DNA of 64,000 bases. Source: Streptomyces longwoodensis. GTDB taxonomy: Bacteria > Actinomycetota > Actinomycetes > Streptomycetales > Streptomycetaceae. Positions 8,159-16,613 of the stretch are shown piece by piece. Within the stretch, counting starts at the first letter, position 1, and each line of letters opens with the position of its first letter. Location: contig NZ_KQ948561.1 of NCBI RefSeq assembly GCF_001514125.1, positions 186,001 through 250,000 on the forward strand, given 5' to 3'. The notes beneath the pieces are model-generated. The model was not told where the DNA came from. It made no database searches and saw only the letters and a list, made by a program, of their open reading frames with translations. The position numbers were made by a program, and so were the translations under genes.

Positions 8159-9017
8159 CGCCCTCCTCCGCCTTGCTGCCGGTCGCCGTCCAGGCGGCGC
8201 AGTACAGGACCAGCTTCGCCGTGAAGTTGATCCACAGCAGCAGGGCGACCGGCACGCCGAACGCGCCGTACATGCTCTTCGTGGCGACGCCCTGCATGTA
8301 GCCGCTGAGCAGCAGCTTGAGCAGTTCGAAGCCGACCGCGCCGACGAGCGCGGCGACGAAGAGCCGGTGGCGCGAGGGCTCGACGCCGGGCAGCAGGGTG
8401 AGGGCGTACAGCAGGACCAGGAAGTCGGCGAGGACGGCGACGGCGAAGGCCAGCACCCGCAGCAGGACGGTGCCCCAGCCGTGCTCGTCGAGGCCGAGCT
8501 GGCGTGACGTCCAGCCGATGGCGGCCGAGGCGACGGCGGACGCGGCGAAGGTGAGCAGGACGGCGCCGCCGAGGCCCAGCAGGACGCCCGCGTCCTTGGC
8601 CTTGAGCAGCAGGGGGTTCTGCTCGCTGTCGGGCAGCTCCCACACGGCGCGCAGGCAGTCGCGCACCTGGCCGACCCAGTTGATGCCGGTGAACAGCAGC
8701 ACGGCACCGGCGATGAGTCCGACGGTGCCCGCGTTCTGCACGAGCGAGCCGATGTTCAACTGCTCGGAGATGCCCGGGACCTGGTCGGCGATCTTGCCCT
8801 CCAGGGTCTTCTGCCGGTCCTCGCCGAGGGTGGCCGCGGCGATCGCGGCGACCACCGTGAGCAGCGGGAAGAGCGAGACGAAGCTGATGAAGGTCATCGC
8901 GGCGGCGAGCCGCGTCCACTTCACCCGGTCCAGCCGCTCGTACGAGCGCCACGCGTGCGTGGTCATCAGCCGGGCGATGTACGGCCCGATGCCGGGGAGC
9001 CTCTTCAGCCAGTCCAT
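8112..9017 (-). CDS. YihY/BrkB-family integral membrane protein
   Basis: 301 residues with six or so membrane helices and the YihY hallmarks: FISFVSLFPLLTVVAAIAAA after a short cytoplasmic N-terminus, the WVGQVRDCLRAVWELP segment, and LLLWINFTAKLVLYCAAW near the end. The old label RNase BN is incorrect for this family; it is now usually treated as a transporter or flippase-like family of uncertain function. The start is ATG 9017, which overlaps the GtrA stop by 13 nt. It is the last gene of a four-gene minus-strand run with lipid-linked-sugar genes, so a membrane translocation role in that pathway is worth considering. Confidence 0.88.
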   Translation of the reverse strand: MDWLKRLPGIGPYIARLMTTHAWRSYERLDRVKWTRLAAAMTFISFVSLFPLLTVVAAIAAATLGEDRQKTLEGKIADQVPGISEQLNIGSLVQNAGTVGLIAGAVLLFTGINWVGQVRDCLRAVWELPDSEQNPLLLKAKDAGVLLGLGGAVLLTFAASAVASAAIGWTSRQLGLDEHGWGTVLLRVLAFAVAVLADFLVLLYALTLLPGVEPSRHRLFVAALVGAVGFELLKLLLSGYMQGVATKSMYGAFGVPVALLLWINFTAKLVLYCAAWTATGSKAEEGVTVGGAPGPAAASDD

Positions 9018-9448
9018 GGTCCGACTCTGCCCTCGTCCCCGCGGAACACCCACGTGCGGGTGCCCCAGAAGCGCAGGGCCGTGGCCAGGACCATGCCGAC
9101 CCCGGCCCAGGAGAGCGTGTCCGCCCGCTGGGAGGTGAGGCCGAGGCCGTAGTGGCTGACGAGGAGGCAGAGGAACTGGACCAGGGCGCCCGCCGCGTTC
9201 ACCGCGAGGAAGACGGCGCCGGAGCGCAGGGTGCGGGCGGCCCGGTGGCGGTAGGTGCCGAGCGCGTTGCCGGCGTAGGCCACCGCGCAGCCGGCGAGGA
9301 ACGACAGGGCCTTCGCGGTGAGCGGGTCCGCGCCGGCCGGTCCGCGCAGGCCGGTGAAGACGGCGAGGTCGGCGGCGTAGGCGAGCAGGCCCACGGCGGC
9401 GAACCCGGCCAGTTCCCGGCCGCGCACCGGCCCGGCGTGCGAGGTCAC
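9005..9448 (-). CDS. GtrA-family membrane protein (Rv3789-like)
   Basis: 147 residues, four membrane helices: FAAVGLLAYAADLAVFTGLR, AKALSFLAGCAVAYAGNA, GAVFLAVNAAGALVQFLCLL and ADTLSWAGVGMVLATALRFW, ending in the typical aromatic tail RTWVF. GtrA proteins act with polyprenyl-phosphate sugars; the M. tuberculosis member Rv3789 lies next to dprE1 and has been proposed to move or organise decaprenylphosphoryl-arabinose. The GTG start (9448) overlaps the UbiA stop codon by 4 nt, implying coupling. In this context it is probably the membrane partner of the DprE1/DprE2/UbiA pathway. Confidence 0.88.
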   Translation of the reverse strand: MTSHAGPVRGRELAGFAAVGLLAYAADLAVFTGLRGPAGADPLTAKALSFLAGCAVAYAGNALGTYRHRAARTLRSGAVFLAVNAAGALVQFLCLLVSHYGLGLTSQRADTLSWAGVGMVLATALRFWGTRTWVFRGDEGRVGPWTG

Positions 9449-10428
9449 CAGTCGGCCACCGCCAGCCCGTACATCGCGAGCCAGGCGAGGCCGATCAGGG
9501 CGAGGGCGCGGTCGCCGAGGACGACCTCCTCGGGTTCGCCGGCGGTGCCGCGGTCGGCGAAGACGGCGTAGCGCAGCACGGCGAGGATGAAGGGCACCAT
9601 GGACAGCTGGCGCCAGGGCAGCACGCTGGTGTGCGGGACGCCGCCCTGCTCCAGCGCCCACAGGCAGTAGGCGAGGACGGCGACGCCGGCGGCGAGCTGC
9701 CAGACGAAGCGGAGGTAGCCGGTGGTGTACTCGGACAGCAGCGCGCGGGTGGCACCGGCCGTGCCGGCCATCTGCACGGCCTCGGAGTAGCGCTTGGCGG
9801 ACACCATGAACAGCGCGCCGAAGCCGGTGGTGATCAGGAACCAGCGGGACAGCGGGATGCCGAGCGCGAGTCCGCCGATCATCGCCCGCATCAGGAACCC
9901 GGTGGTGACCACGGCGAGGTCGACGACCAGTACGTGCTTGAGGCTGACGCAGTACGCCAGTTGCATGCCGAGGTAGGCGGTCAGCAGCGCGGCGACGGCG
10001 GGGGCGGTGAGCCAGACGGCGAGTGCCGGGGCGAGGACGGCGAGGGCGCCGCCGACGCCGTAGGCGACCGGGACGGGCACCTGCCCGGCGGCGACCGGGC
10101 GGTGGCGCTTGGTGGGGTGGGCGCGGTCGGCGTCGGCGTCGCGGGCGTCGTTGATCAGGTAGACGGCGGCGGCGCAGGCGGTGAACAGGGCGAAGACCAG
10201 CACGAGTCGGCCGGCCGCGGCCCGGGAGAACAGCTGTCCGGCGGCGGCCGGGGCGGCGACGACCAGGACGTTCTTGACCCACTGCTTGGGGCGGGTGGTC
10301 CGCAGCAGTCCGCCGAGGAGGGTGCCGGGGCGGCGGCTCGGGGGCGTGGGCCTCGGGCGCCGGGTGCGCTGTTCGAGGAGGGTGCCCGCCGGGCGTGCGG
10401 TGTCGGCGAGGGGGGCCGCCTCAGTCAT
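9445..10428 (-). CDS. ubiA: UbiA-family polyprenyl-phosphate phosphoribosyltransferase (Rv3806c-like)
   Basis: 327 residues: a disordered N-terminus rich in Arg and Pro, then eight or nine membrane helices. The first catalytic aspartate motif is N93-D-x-x-D-x-x-x-D101 (LINDARDADADRAHPTKRHR), in the form specific to decaprenyl-phosphate phosphoribose synthases rather than quinone prenyltransferases. The second acidic motif lies near KRYSEAVQMAG. In M. tuberculosis this enzyme joins phosphoribosyl pyrophosphate to decaprenyl phosphate, the first step to decaprenylphosphoryl-arabinose. It starts inside the stop region of the PAP2 gene (8-nt overlap). Polyprenol chain length in this organism cannot be read from sequence. 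Confidence 0.9.
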   Translation of the reverse strand: MTEAAPLADTARPAGTLLEQRTRRPRPTPPSRRPGTLLGGLLRTTRPKQWVKNVLVVAAPAAAGQLFSRAAAGRLVLVFALFTACAAAVYLINDARDADADRAHPTKRHRPVAAGQVPVPVAYGVGGALAVLAPALAVWLTAPAVAALLTAYLGMQLAYCVSLKHVLVVDLAVVTTGFLMRAMIGGLALGIPLSRWFLITTGFGALFMVSAKRYSEAVQMAGTAGATRALLSEYTTGYLRFVWQLAAGVAVLAYCLWALEQGGVPHTSVLPWRQLSMVPFILAVLRYAVFADRGTAGEPEEVVLGDRALALIGLAWLAMYGLAVADW

Positions 10429-10990
10429 GCGTTCCCCCTCGCACGCCGTGGGTGCCGGCCGGTGAGCCGGGCAGGCCCGCGCGCATCCAGCGCGCCCCCA
10501 GGCGCGCGGTGAGGGCGCCGAGGGCGGCGCCGGCGGCCACGTCGGACGGGTAGTGGACGCCGACGACCAGGCGGGACAGGCACACCGCGGCGGCGAGCGG
10601 CGGGACGGCGCGGGCGGCGCGGGCGCCGAGCGCGGTGAAGGCGACGGCGGCGGCGGCCGACGAGGTGGCGTGGGAGCTGGGGAAGGAGTGCCGCCCGGCG
10701 GTGCGCACCAGGGGGTCGACGTGGGCCGGGCGGGGGCGGCGCACGAGGCGCTTCACGCCCATGCTGGCGGCGTGCGCCCCGGCGGTGAGCGCGGTCGCGC
10801 GCAGCCAGGCGCCGCGCCGGCCGCGGTCCACGGCGGCCCCGGTGAGGCCCGCCGCCAGCCACAGCGCGCCGTGCTCCCCGGCCCAGGACAGGGCGCGCGC
10901 GGTCCCCGCGACGCGCGGGTCGGCGCCGCGGGCGCGCAGCGCGGAAAGGAGCCGGTGGTCGATTCCGTGTCTCTTCTCCATCTGGTCCAT
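10421..10990 (-). CDS. PAP2-family phosphatase (Rv3807c-like)
   Basis: 189 residues with the three acid-phosphatase motifs: KRLVRRPRP, PSSHATSSAAAAVAF and SRLVVGVHYPSD. In the mycobacterial pathway the phosphatase next to ubiA removes the 5'-phosphate from decaprenylphosphoryl-5-phosphoribose. It is the promoter-proximal gene of the minus-strand run PAP2-ubiA-gtrA-yihY, divergent from dprE1. ATG 10990 is taken as start; ATG 10978 is possible. No strong ribosome-binding site is visible at either. Confidence 0.88.
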   Translation of the reverse strand: MDQMEKRHGIDHRLLSALRARGADPRVAGTARALSWAGEHGALWLAAGLTGAAVDRGRRGAWLRATALTAGAHAASMGVKRLVRRPRPAHVDPLVRTAGRHSFPSSHATSSAAAAVAFTALGARAARAVPPLAAAVCLSRLVVGVHYPSDVAAGAALGALTARLGARWMRAGLPGSPAGTHGVRGGTHD

Positions 10991-11109
10991 GAGGACTCAC
11001 TGTTCACGCCCGCGGCGCCGGACCTCTGGCAATATCGGGCGACATACCATTAATCACCCATTTCGGGTAGACCGGTATGTTTCCCGGCTGATCGCCCGGA
11101 GGTCGGCGA

Positions 11110-11115
11110 TACGGT
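11110..11115 (+). promoter_or_regulatory. -10 element (TACGGT) of the dprE1-dprE2 unit
   Basis: TACGGT followed by 7 nt and ATG (11123) predicts a leaderless transcript. It lies in the 132-bp region shared with the divergent PAP2-ubiA-gtrA unit, so both halves of the pathway may be controlled together. Confidence 0.5.
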
Positions 11116-11122
11116 CACCGAC

Positions 11123-12478
11123 ATGCCTGCCGAGACCGCTTCCGTCACCGGGTGGGGCCGCACCGCCCCCTCCGTCGCCCGTCTGATCCGCCCGAGGACG
11201 TACGAGGAGGCCGTGGCCGCCGTCCGCACGTGCGGGGCGCGCGGCGGCATCCCGCGGGGACTCGGACGGGCGTACGGCGACGCCGCGCAGAACGCGGGCG
11301 GTGCCGTGTTCGACATGACCGGCCTGGACCGCGTGCACGCGATCGACGCCGACGGCGGCACCGTGCTGTGCGGCGCCGGGGTCTCCCTGCACCGGCTGAT
11401 GGAGGTCCTGCTGCCGCTCGGCTGGTTCGTGCCGGTGACCCCCGGCACCCGCTACGTCACGGTCGGCGGCGCGATCGGCGCGGACATCCACGGCAAGAAC
11501 CACCACGGCTCCGGCTCCTTCTCCCGCCACGTGCTCGCGATGGAGCTGCTCACCGCCGACGGCACCGTGCACTCCGTGCGGCCGGGCACCGACCTGTTCG
11601 ACGCCACGGCCGGCGGCATGGGCCTGACCGGGGTCATCCTCACCGCGACCCTGCAACTGCAGCCGGTGCAGACGTCCCTGATGAGCGTGGACACCGAACG
11701 CGCCACCGACCTCGACGACCTGATGGCCCGGCTGACCACGGGCGACGACCACTACCGCTACTCGGTCGCCTGGATCGACCTGCTCGCGCGCGGCGCCGCC
11801 ACCGGCCGGGCGGTCCTCACCCGCGGCGACCACGCCCCCGTGGACGCGCTGCCGGCCGGCTCCCGCGCCCGGCGCGACCCGCTGGCCTTCCGCCCCGGCC
11901 GCCTCCCCGCGGCCCCCCGGCACCTGCCCGGGGGCCTGCTCACCCGCCGCAGCGTCGGCGCGTTCAACGAGCTCTGGTACCGCAGGGCCCCCCGGCTGCG
12001 CCGCGGCGAGCTGCAGACCATCACCGCGTTCTTCCACCCCCTCGACGGCGTCCCGCACTGGAACCGGATCTACGGCCGCGGCGGCTTCGTGCAGTACCAG
12101 TTCGTCGTCGGGTACGGCCAGGAGGACGCCCTGCGCCGGATCGTGGACCGCATCGCCGCCCGGCGCTGCCCGTCCTTCCTCGCCGTCCTCAAGCGGTTCG
12201 GCGACGCCGACCCCGGCTGGCTGTCCTTCCCGCGCCCCGGCTGGACGCTCGCCATGGACGTGCCGGCCGCGCTGCCGGGCCTCGGCCCCTTCCTCGACGA
12301 GCTGGACGAGCAGGTCGCCGCGGCCGGCGGGCGCGTCTACCTCGCCAAGGACTCCCGGCTGCGCCCGGAGCTGCTCGCCGGCATGTACCCCCGGCTGGAG
12401 GACTTCCGCGCGCTGCGCGCCGAGCTGGACCCGCGCGGCGTGTTCGTCTCCGACCTCGCCCGCCGGCTGTCGCTCTAG
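11123..12478 (+). CDS. dprE1: DprE1-like FAD-dependent decaprenylphosphoryl-ribose 2'-oxidase
   Basis: 451 residues, close to the mycobacterial length. The FAD-binding half shows GLGRAYGDAAQNAGG, TPGTRYVTVGGAIGADIHGKNHH (the His of IHGKNHH is H123) and ATAGGMGLTGVI. The substrate half ends with LAKDSRLRPELLAGMYPRL (K409 matches the essential Lys418 of M. tuberculosis) and DPRGVFVSDLARRLSL. DprE1 oxidises the 2'-OH of polyprenylphosphoryl-ribose; DprE2 then reduces the keto product to the arabinose epimer. At the position of the benzothiazinone-reactive Cys387 this protein has Ala377 (PGWTLAMDVP). It is transcribed with the SDR gene 43 nt downstream. Confidence 0.93.
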   Translation: MPAETASVTGWGRTAPSVARLIRPRTYEEAVAAVRTCGARGGIPRGLGRAYGDAAQNAGGAVFDMTGLDRVHAIDADGGTVLCGAGVSLHRLMEVLLPLGWFVPVTPGTRYVTVGGAIGADIHGKNHHGSGSFSRHVLAMELLTADGTVHSVRPGTDLFDATAGGMGLTGVILTATLQLQPVQTSLMSVDTERATDLDDLMARLTTGDDHYRYSVAWIDLLARGAATGRAVLTRGDHAPVDALPAGSRARRDPLAFRPGRLPAAPRHLPGGLLTRRSVGAFNELWYRRAPRLRRGELQTITAFFHPLDGVPHWNRIYGRGGFVQYQFVVGYGQEDALRRIVDRIAARRCPSFLAVLKRFGDADPGWLSFPRPGWTLAMDVPAALPGLGPFLDELDEQVAAAGGRVYLAKDSRLRPELLAGMYPRLEDFRALRAELDPRGVFVSDLARRLSL

Positions 12479-12521
12479 ATCGCTCACGTAGTCCCCCCCA
12501 CGCCCTTTAGGAGCTGCTGTC

Positions 12522-13277
12522 GTGAAGGACGCCTTCGGTCTTCCCCAGTCCCTGCTGGTCCTCGGCGGCACGTCCGAGATCGCGCTGGCCACGGCCCGCC
12601 GGCTGATCGCGCGCCGCACCCGCACCGTGTGGCTCGCCGGCCGCCCCTCCCCCGCGCTGGACGAGGCCGTCCAGGACCTGCGGGCGCACGGCGCGGACGT
12701 GCGCACCGTCGCGTTCGACGCGCTGGACCCCGAGACCCACGAGGAGGCCCTGGGCAAGGTGTTCGCCGAGGGCGACATCGACCTGGTGCTGCTCGCCTTC
12801 GGCATCCTCGGCGACCAGGCCCACGACGAGCGCGACCCGTCCGCGGCCGTGCGGGTCGCCCGCACCAACTACATCGGGGCCGTCTCCGCCGGTCTGGTCG
12901 CCGCCCGCGCCCTGCAGACCCAGGGCCACGGCTCGCTGGTGGTGCTCTCCTCGGTCGCCGGGGAACGCGCCCGGCGCGCCAACTTCATCTACGGCTCCAG
13001 CAAGGCCGGCCTCGACGCGTTCGCGCAGGGCCTCGGCGACGCCCTCCAGGGCACCGGCGTGCACGTGATGGTCGTACGCCCCGGCTTCGTGCGCACCCGG
13101 ATGACGGCCGGGCTGCCCGAGGCCCCGCTGGCCACCACCCCCGAGGCGGTCGCCACGGCGATCGAGCTGGGGCTGCGGCGGCGGTCGGAGACGGTGTGGG
13201 TGCCCGGGGTGCTCCGGGTGGTGATGTCGGCGCTGCGGCACGTGCCGCGCGGGGTGTTCCGCCGGCTGCCCGTGTAG
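12522..13277 (+). CDS. dprE2: DprE2-like short-chain dehydrogenase/reductase
   Basis: 251 residues with an SDR fold: nucleotide-binding VLGGTSEIALATARRLIARR, the NYIGAVSAGLVAARAL helix, catalytic Ser in VVLSSVAGERARR and Tyr-x-x-x-Lys in FIYGSSKAGLDAFAQGL. The SEI in place of the usual GxxxGxG second half is typical of DprE2. It should use NADH/NADPH to reduce the 2'-keto intermediate made by DprE1. The start is GTG 12522 with AGGAG 8 nt upstream. It converges with the 2H phosphoesterase gene, with a short GC hairpin between them. Confidence 0.92.
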   Translation: MKDAFGLPQSLLVLGGTSEIALATARRLIARRTRTVWLAGRPSPALDEAVQDLRAHGADVRTVAFDALDPETHEEALGKVFAEGDIDLVLLAFGILGDQAHDERDPSAAVRVARTNYIGAVSAGLVAARALQTQGHGSLVVLSSVAGERARRANFIYGSSKAGLDAFAQGLGDALQGTGVHVMVVRPGFVRTRMTAGLPEAPLATTPEAVATAIELGLRRRSETVWVPGVLRVVMSALRHVPRGVFRRLPV

Positions 13278-13296
13278 GCGGCCCGGGCGGGCCGCC
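13277..13296. terminator. short GC hairpin between convergent genes
   Basis: GGCGGCCC / GGGCCGCC form an 8-bp perfect stem with a 4-nt loop between the stops of dprE2 and the 2H phosphoesterase gene. It has no T-tract, which is normal in Streptomyces. It could serve either strand. Confidence 0.5.
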
Positions 13297-13302
13297 CGGG
13301 GC

Positions 13303-13887
13303 TCAGTGGGCCGGCAGGGTGCCCTGTTCCAGCGGGGCGGACGCCTGCGTGGGGACGACCGGGCCGCCGCCGAAGGCGTAGTCGCGCAGCTTGCGCCACA
13401 CGCCGTCGGGGCCCTGCTCGTACAGGGCGAACCCGGTGCAGGACCACAGGGCCTCGTAGTCGGCGAGCTCCGCGAAGGCGCGGTCCATCGCCGCGTCCTC
13501 GATGCCGTGCGCCACGGTGACGTGCGGGTGGTACGGGAAGTGCAGCTCGCGGGCCAGCGGCCCGGAGGCGTCGCGGACCTGCTGCTGGAGCCGGGTGCAG
13601 GCCTCCGCGCCCTCGGCGACGCGCACGTACACGACCGGGGACAGCGGCCGGAAGGTGCCGGTGCCCGACAGCCGCATCCGGAACGGCCGGCCGGCCGCGG
13701 CGACCGCGCTCAGGTGCGCCTCGACGGACGGCAGCGCCGCCGCCTCGACCTCGGTCGGCGGCAGCAGCGTGACGTGCGTGGGGATGCCGTGAGCCGCGGC
13801 GTCGCCGAAGCCCGCGCGCCGCTCCTGGAGCAGGCTGCCGTGGGGCTCCGGGACCGCGATCGACACGCCGATCGTTACGGTCCCCAC
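13303..13887 (-). CDS. 2H phosphoesterase superfamily protein (2'-5' RNA ligase-like)
   Basis: 194 residues carrying the two H-x-T/S-x motifs that define the family: THVTLLPPTE in the first half and HPHVTVAHG in the second. Members act as cyclic phosphodiesterases or reversible 2'-5' RNA ligases; the substrate of this one is unknown. I choose GTG 13887 because AGGAG lies 5 nt upstream of it, although an ATG exists at 13902 inside the same region. It is followed on the same strand by trpS after 139 nt read upstream, but they look like separate units. Confidence 0.85.
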   Translation of the reverse strand: MGTVTIGVSIAVPEPHGSLLQERRAGFGDAAAHGIPTHVTLLPPTEVEAAALPSVEAHLSAVAAAGRPFRMRLSGTGTFRPLSPVVYVRVAEGAEACTRLQQQVRDASGPLARELHFPYHPHVTVAHGIEDAAMDRAFAELADYEALWSCTGFALYEQGPDGVWRKLRDYAFGGGPVVPTQASAPLEQGTLPAH

Positions 13888-14026
13888 GAGGTCTCCTGTC
13901 ATCGTGTGGTCCCGGGCGGCGGGTGCCCGCCCGGGCAGCTCTCGACTATCGACTGTACGACCGCCGCCGCCGTGTTGGACGGCCGCGGCGGTGTGCTCTA
14001 CGGCTCAGTGCCCGCGAGGGCCGGGT

Positions 14027-15043
14027 TCAGTGCTTCGCCGGGAGGAAGCCGATCCGGTCGTACGCCTGGGACAGCGTCTCGGCGGCGACGGTCCGGGCCT
14101 TCTCGGCGCCCTTGGCGAGGACCGAGTCCAGCGTCTCCGGGTCGTCCAGGTACTGGTGGGTCCGCTCGCGGAACGGCGTGACGAACTCCACCATGACCTC
14201 GGCGAGGTCGGTCTTCAGCGCGCCGTACATCTTGCCCTCGTACGCCTGCTCCAGCTCGGCGATCGTGCGGCCGGTGAGCGTGGAGTAGATGGTGAGCAGG
14301 TTGGACACGCCGGGCTTGTGCTCCGCGTCGTAGCGGATCACGGTGTCCGTGTCGGTGACGGCGCTCTTGACCTTCTTCGCGGTGGTCTTCGGGTCGTCGA
14401 GCAGGTTCACGAGGCCCTTCGGCGTGGACGCCGACTTGCTCATCTTGATCGACGGGTCCTGGAGGTCGTAGATCTTCGCCGTCTCCTTCAGGATGTACGG
14501 CGACGGGATCGTGAACGTCTCGCCGAAGCGGCCGTTGAAGCGCTCGGCGAGGTCGCGGGTCAGCTCGATGTGCTGGCGCTGGTCCTCGCCGACCGGGACC
14601 TGGTGGGCCTGGTACAGCAGGATGTCGGCGACCTGGAGGACCGGGTACGTGAACAGGCCGACGCTCGCGCGGTCGGCGCCCTGCTTGGCGGACTTGTCCT
14701 TGAACTGGGTCATGCGGCTGGCCTCGCCGAAGCCGGTGAGGCAGTTCATCACCCAGGCCAGCTGGGCGTGCTCCGGGACGTGGCTCTGCACGAACAGGGT
14801 GCAGCGGTCGGGGTCCAGGCCGGCCGCGAGCAGCTGCGCGGCGGCCAGCCGGGTGTTGGCGCGCAGGTCCGCGGGGTCCTGCGGGACCGTGATCGCGTGC
14901 AGGTCGACGACCATGTAGAACGCGTCGTGGCTCTCCTGCAGCGCCACCCACTGGCGGACGGCGCCGAGGTAGTTGCCGAGGTGGAACGAACCGGCGGTGG
15001 GCTGGATGCCGGAGAGCACGCGGGGACGGTCTGCAGTGGCCAT
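14027..15043 (-). CDS. trpS: tryptophanyl-tRNA synthetase
   Basis: 338 residues, a complete class I synthetase. The HIGH-type motif is in SFHLGNYLGAVRQW and the KMSKS motif in IKMSKSASTPKGL. MTQFKDKSAKQG, VGEDQRQHIELTRDLAERFN and the tryptophan-pocket region are as in bacterial TrpRS. It charges tRNA-Trp. Streptomyces can carry two TrpRS genes, one of them linked to indolmycin resistance; I cannot tell from this window which paralogue this is. On the minus strand GAGAAT lies 6 nt before the ATG, so the message may be leaderless. Confidence 0.96.
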   Translation of the reverse strand: MATADRPRVLSGIQPTAGSFHLGNYLGAVRQWVALQESHDAFYMVVDLHAITVPQDPADLRANTRLAAAQLLAAGLDPDRCTLFVQSHVPEHAQLAWVMNCLTGFGEASRMTQFKDKSAKQGADRASVGLFTYPVLQVADILLYQAHQVPVGEDQRQHIELTRDLAERFNGRFGETFTIPSPYILKETAKIYDLQDPSIKMSKSASTPKGLVNLLDDPKTTAKKVKSAVTDTDTVIRYDAEHKPGVSNLLTIYSTLTGRTIAELEQAYEGKMYGALKTDLAEVMVEFVTPFRERTHQYLDDPETLDSVLAKGAEKARTVAAETLSQAYDRIGFLPAKH

Positions 15044-15106
15044 GGGCCCATTCTCGCAGAGCCCCGGGGTGGGCCGGGCCGGGAGGTGGGGGTGGTCCGG
15101 GGCGCC

Positions 15107-15146
15107 GGGGACGGGGTGACCGGACCCGGCCGGTCGCCCCGTCCCC
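15107..15146 (-). terminator. strong hairpin downstream of glyA
   Basis: A 17-bp stem (15107-15123 with 15130-15146, one G-T wobble) with a 6-nt loop lies 18 nt after the glyA stop and before trpS. It separates the two transcription units. Confidence 0.75.
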
Positions 15147-15164
15147 GACGCCCTTCCGGGCTGC

Positions 15165-16613
15165 TCAGCCCAGGTCGACCTCCGGGTACAGGGGGAAGCC
15201 CGCCACGAGGTCGGTGGCCCGCTGGGAGATCTCGTCGGCGACCTTGGCGTCCAGGACGTGCGCCGCCTTGGACGGGGCGCCCGACTTGGTGGTGCCCGCC
15301 TCGGTGGTGGTCAGGACGCGGTCGATCAGGCCCGCCACCTCGTCCATCTCCGCCGTGCCGAGGCCCCGGGTGGTGAGCGCGGGGGTGCCGACGCGGATGC
15401 CGGAGGTGTACCAGGCGCCGTTGGGGTCGGCCGGGATGGCGTTGCGGTTGGTGACGATGCCGGACTCCAGCAGCGCCGCCTCGGCCTGGCGGCCGGTGAG
15501 GCCGTAGGAGGAGGCCACGTCGATGAGGTTGAGGTGGTTGTCCGTGCCGCCGGTGACCAGGGTCGCGCCGCGGCGCGTGAGGCCCTCGGCCAGGGCGCGG
15601 GAGTTGTCCACGATCCGCCGGGCGTAGTCCTGGAAGGACGGCTGCCGGGCCTCGGCCAGGGCGACCGCCTTGGCGGCCATGACGTGCGGGAGCGGGCCGC
15701 CGAGGACCATCGGGCAGCCGCGGTCCACCTGGTCCTTCAGGGAGTCGTCGCACAGCACCATGCCGCCGCGCGGGCCGCGCAGGGACTTGTGGGTGGTGGT
15801 CGTCACGATCTGGGCGTGCGGCACCGGGTCGAAGTCGCCGGTGAGGACCTTGCCCGCGACCAGGCCGGCGAAGTGGGCCATGTCGACCATCAGCGTCGCG
15901 CCGACCTCGTCGGCGATCTCCCGCATGACCCGGAAGTTCACCAGCCGGGGGTAGGCGGAGTAGCCGGCGACGATGATCAGCGGCTTGAACGCGCGGGCCT
16001 GCGCGCGCAGAGCGTCGTAGTCGATGAGGCCGGTCGCCGGGTCGGTGCCGTAGGAGCGCTGGTCGAACATCTTGCCGGAGATGTTCGGGCGGAAGCCGTG
16101 GGTGAGGTGGCCGCCGGCGTCCAGGGACATGCCCAGCATGCGCTGGTTGCCGAACGCCTGGCGCAGCTCGGCCCAGTCGGCGTCGGTCAGGTCGTTGATC
16201 TGCCGGACGCCGGTCCGCTCCAGGAAGGGCGCCTCGACGCGGTCGGCGAGGACGGCCCAGAAGGCAACCAGGTTGGCGTCGATGCCTGAGTGCGGCTGGA
16301 CGTAGGCGTGGCGGGCGCCGAACAGCTCACGGGCGTGCTCGGCGGCCAGCGACTCCACGGTGTCGACGTTGCGGCAGCCGGCGTAGAAGCGGCGGCCGAT
16401 CGTGCCCTCGGCGTACTTGTCGCTGAACCAGTTGCCCATCGCGAGCAGCGTCGCCGGGGAGGCGTAGTTCTCGGAGGCGATCAGCTTGAGCATCTCGCGC
16501 TGGTCGTGCACCTCCTGGCCGATGGCGTCGGCGACGCGGGGCTCGACGGCGCGGATCACGTCGAGGGCGGCACGGAAGGCGGTGGACTCGGTGGACAGCG
16601 GCTCGGCTGGCAT
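15165..16613 (-). CDS. glyA: serine hydroxymethyltransferase
   Basis: 482 residues. The PLP lysine sits in TTTTHKSLRGPRGG; other hallmarks are ENYASPATLLAMGNWFSDKY, EGTIGRRFYAGCRNVD, VDMAHFAGLVAGKV and the C-terminal SGIRVGTPALTTRGL. It interconverts serine and glycine with tetrahydrofolate, feeding one-carbon units into the folate pool also used by FolD, PurN and PurH elsewhere in the window. The start at 16613 is fixed by GGAGG 6 nt upstream. The region to the next gene (16614-16799) is a leader of about 190 nt in which I could not recognise a known riboswitch. Confidence 0.97.
   Translation of the reverse strand: MPAEPLSTESTAFRAALDVIRAVEPRVADAIGQEVHDQREMLKLIASENYASPATLLAMGNWFSDKYAEGTIGRRFYAGCRNVDTVESLAAEHARELFGARHAYVQPHSGIDANLVAFWAVLADRVEAPFLERTGVRQINDLTDADWAELRQAFGNQRMLGMSLDAGGHLTHGFRPNISGKMFDQRSYGTDPATGLIDYDALRAQARAFKPLIIVAGYSAYPRLVNFRVMREIADEVGATLMVDMAHFAGLVAGKVLTGDFDPVPHAQIVTTTTHKSLRGPRGGMVLCDDSLKDQVDRGCPMVLGGPLPHVMAAKAVALAEARQPSFQDYARRIVDNSRALAEGLTRRGATLVTGGTDNHLNLIDVASSYGLTGRQAEAALLESGIVTNRNAIPADPNGAWYTSGIRVGTPALTTRGLGTAEMDEVAGLIDRVLTTTEAGTTKSGAPSKAAHVLDAKVADEISQRATDLVAGFPLYPEVDLG

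Noticed and set aside
8112..9017. RNase BN annotation for the YihY protein
   Set aside because: That name came from a mistaken assignment; the protein is an integral membrane protein without nuclease motifs.
10991..11122. PafBC motif at 11114-11121 (CACCGACA) next to dprE1
   Set aside because: The minus-strand reading TGTCGGTG is not followed by a -10 at the right distance (GCCGAC is found), so it is a chance match.
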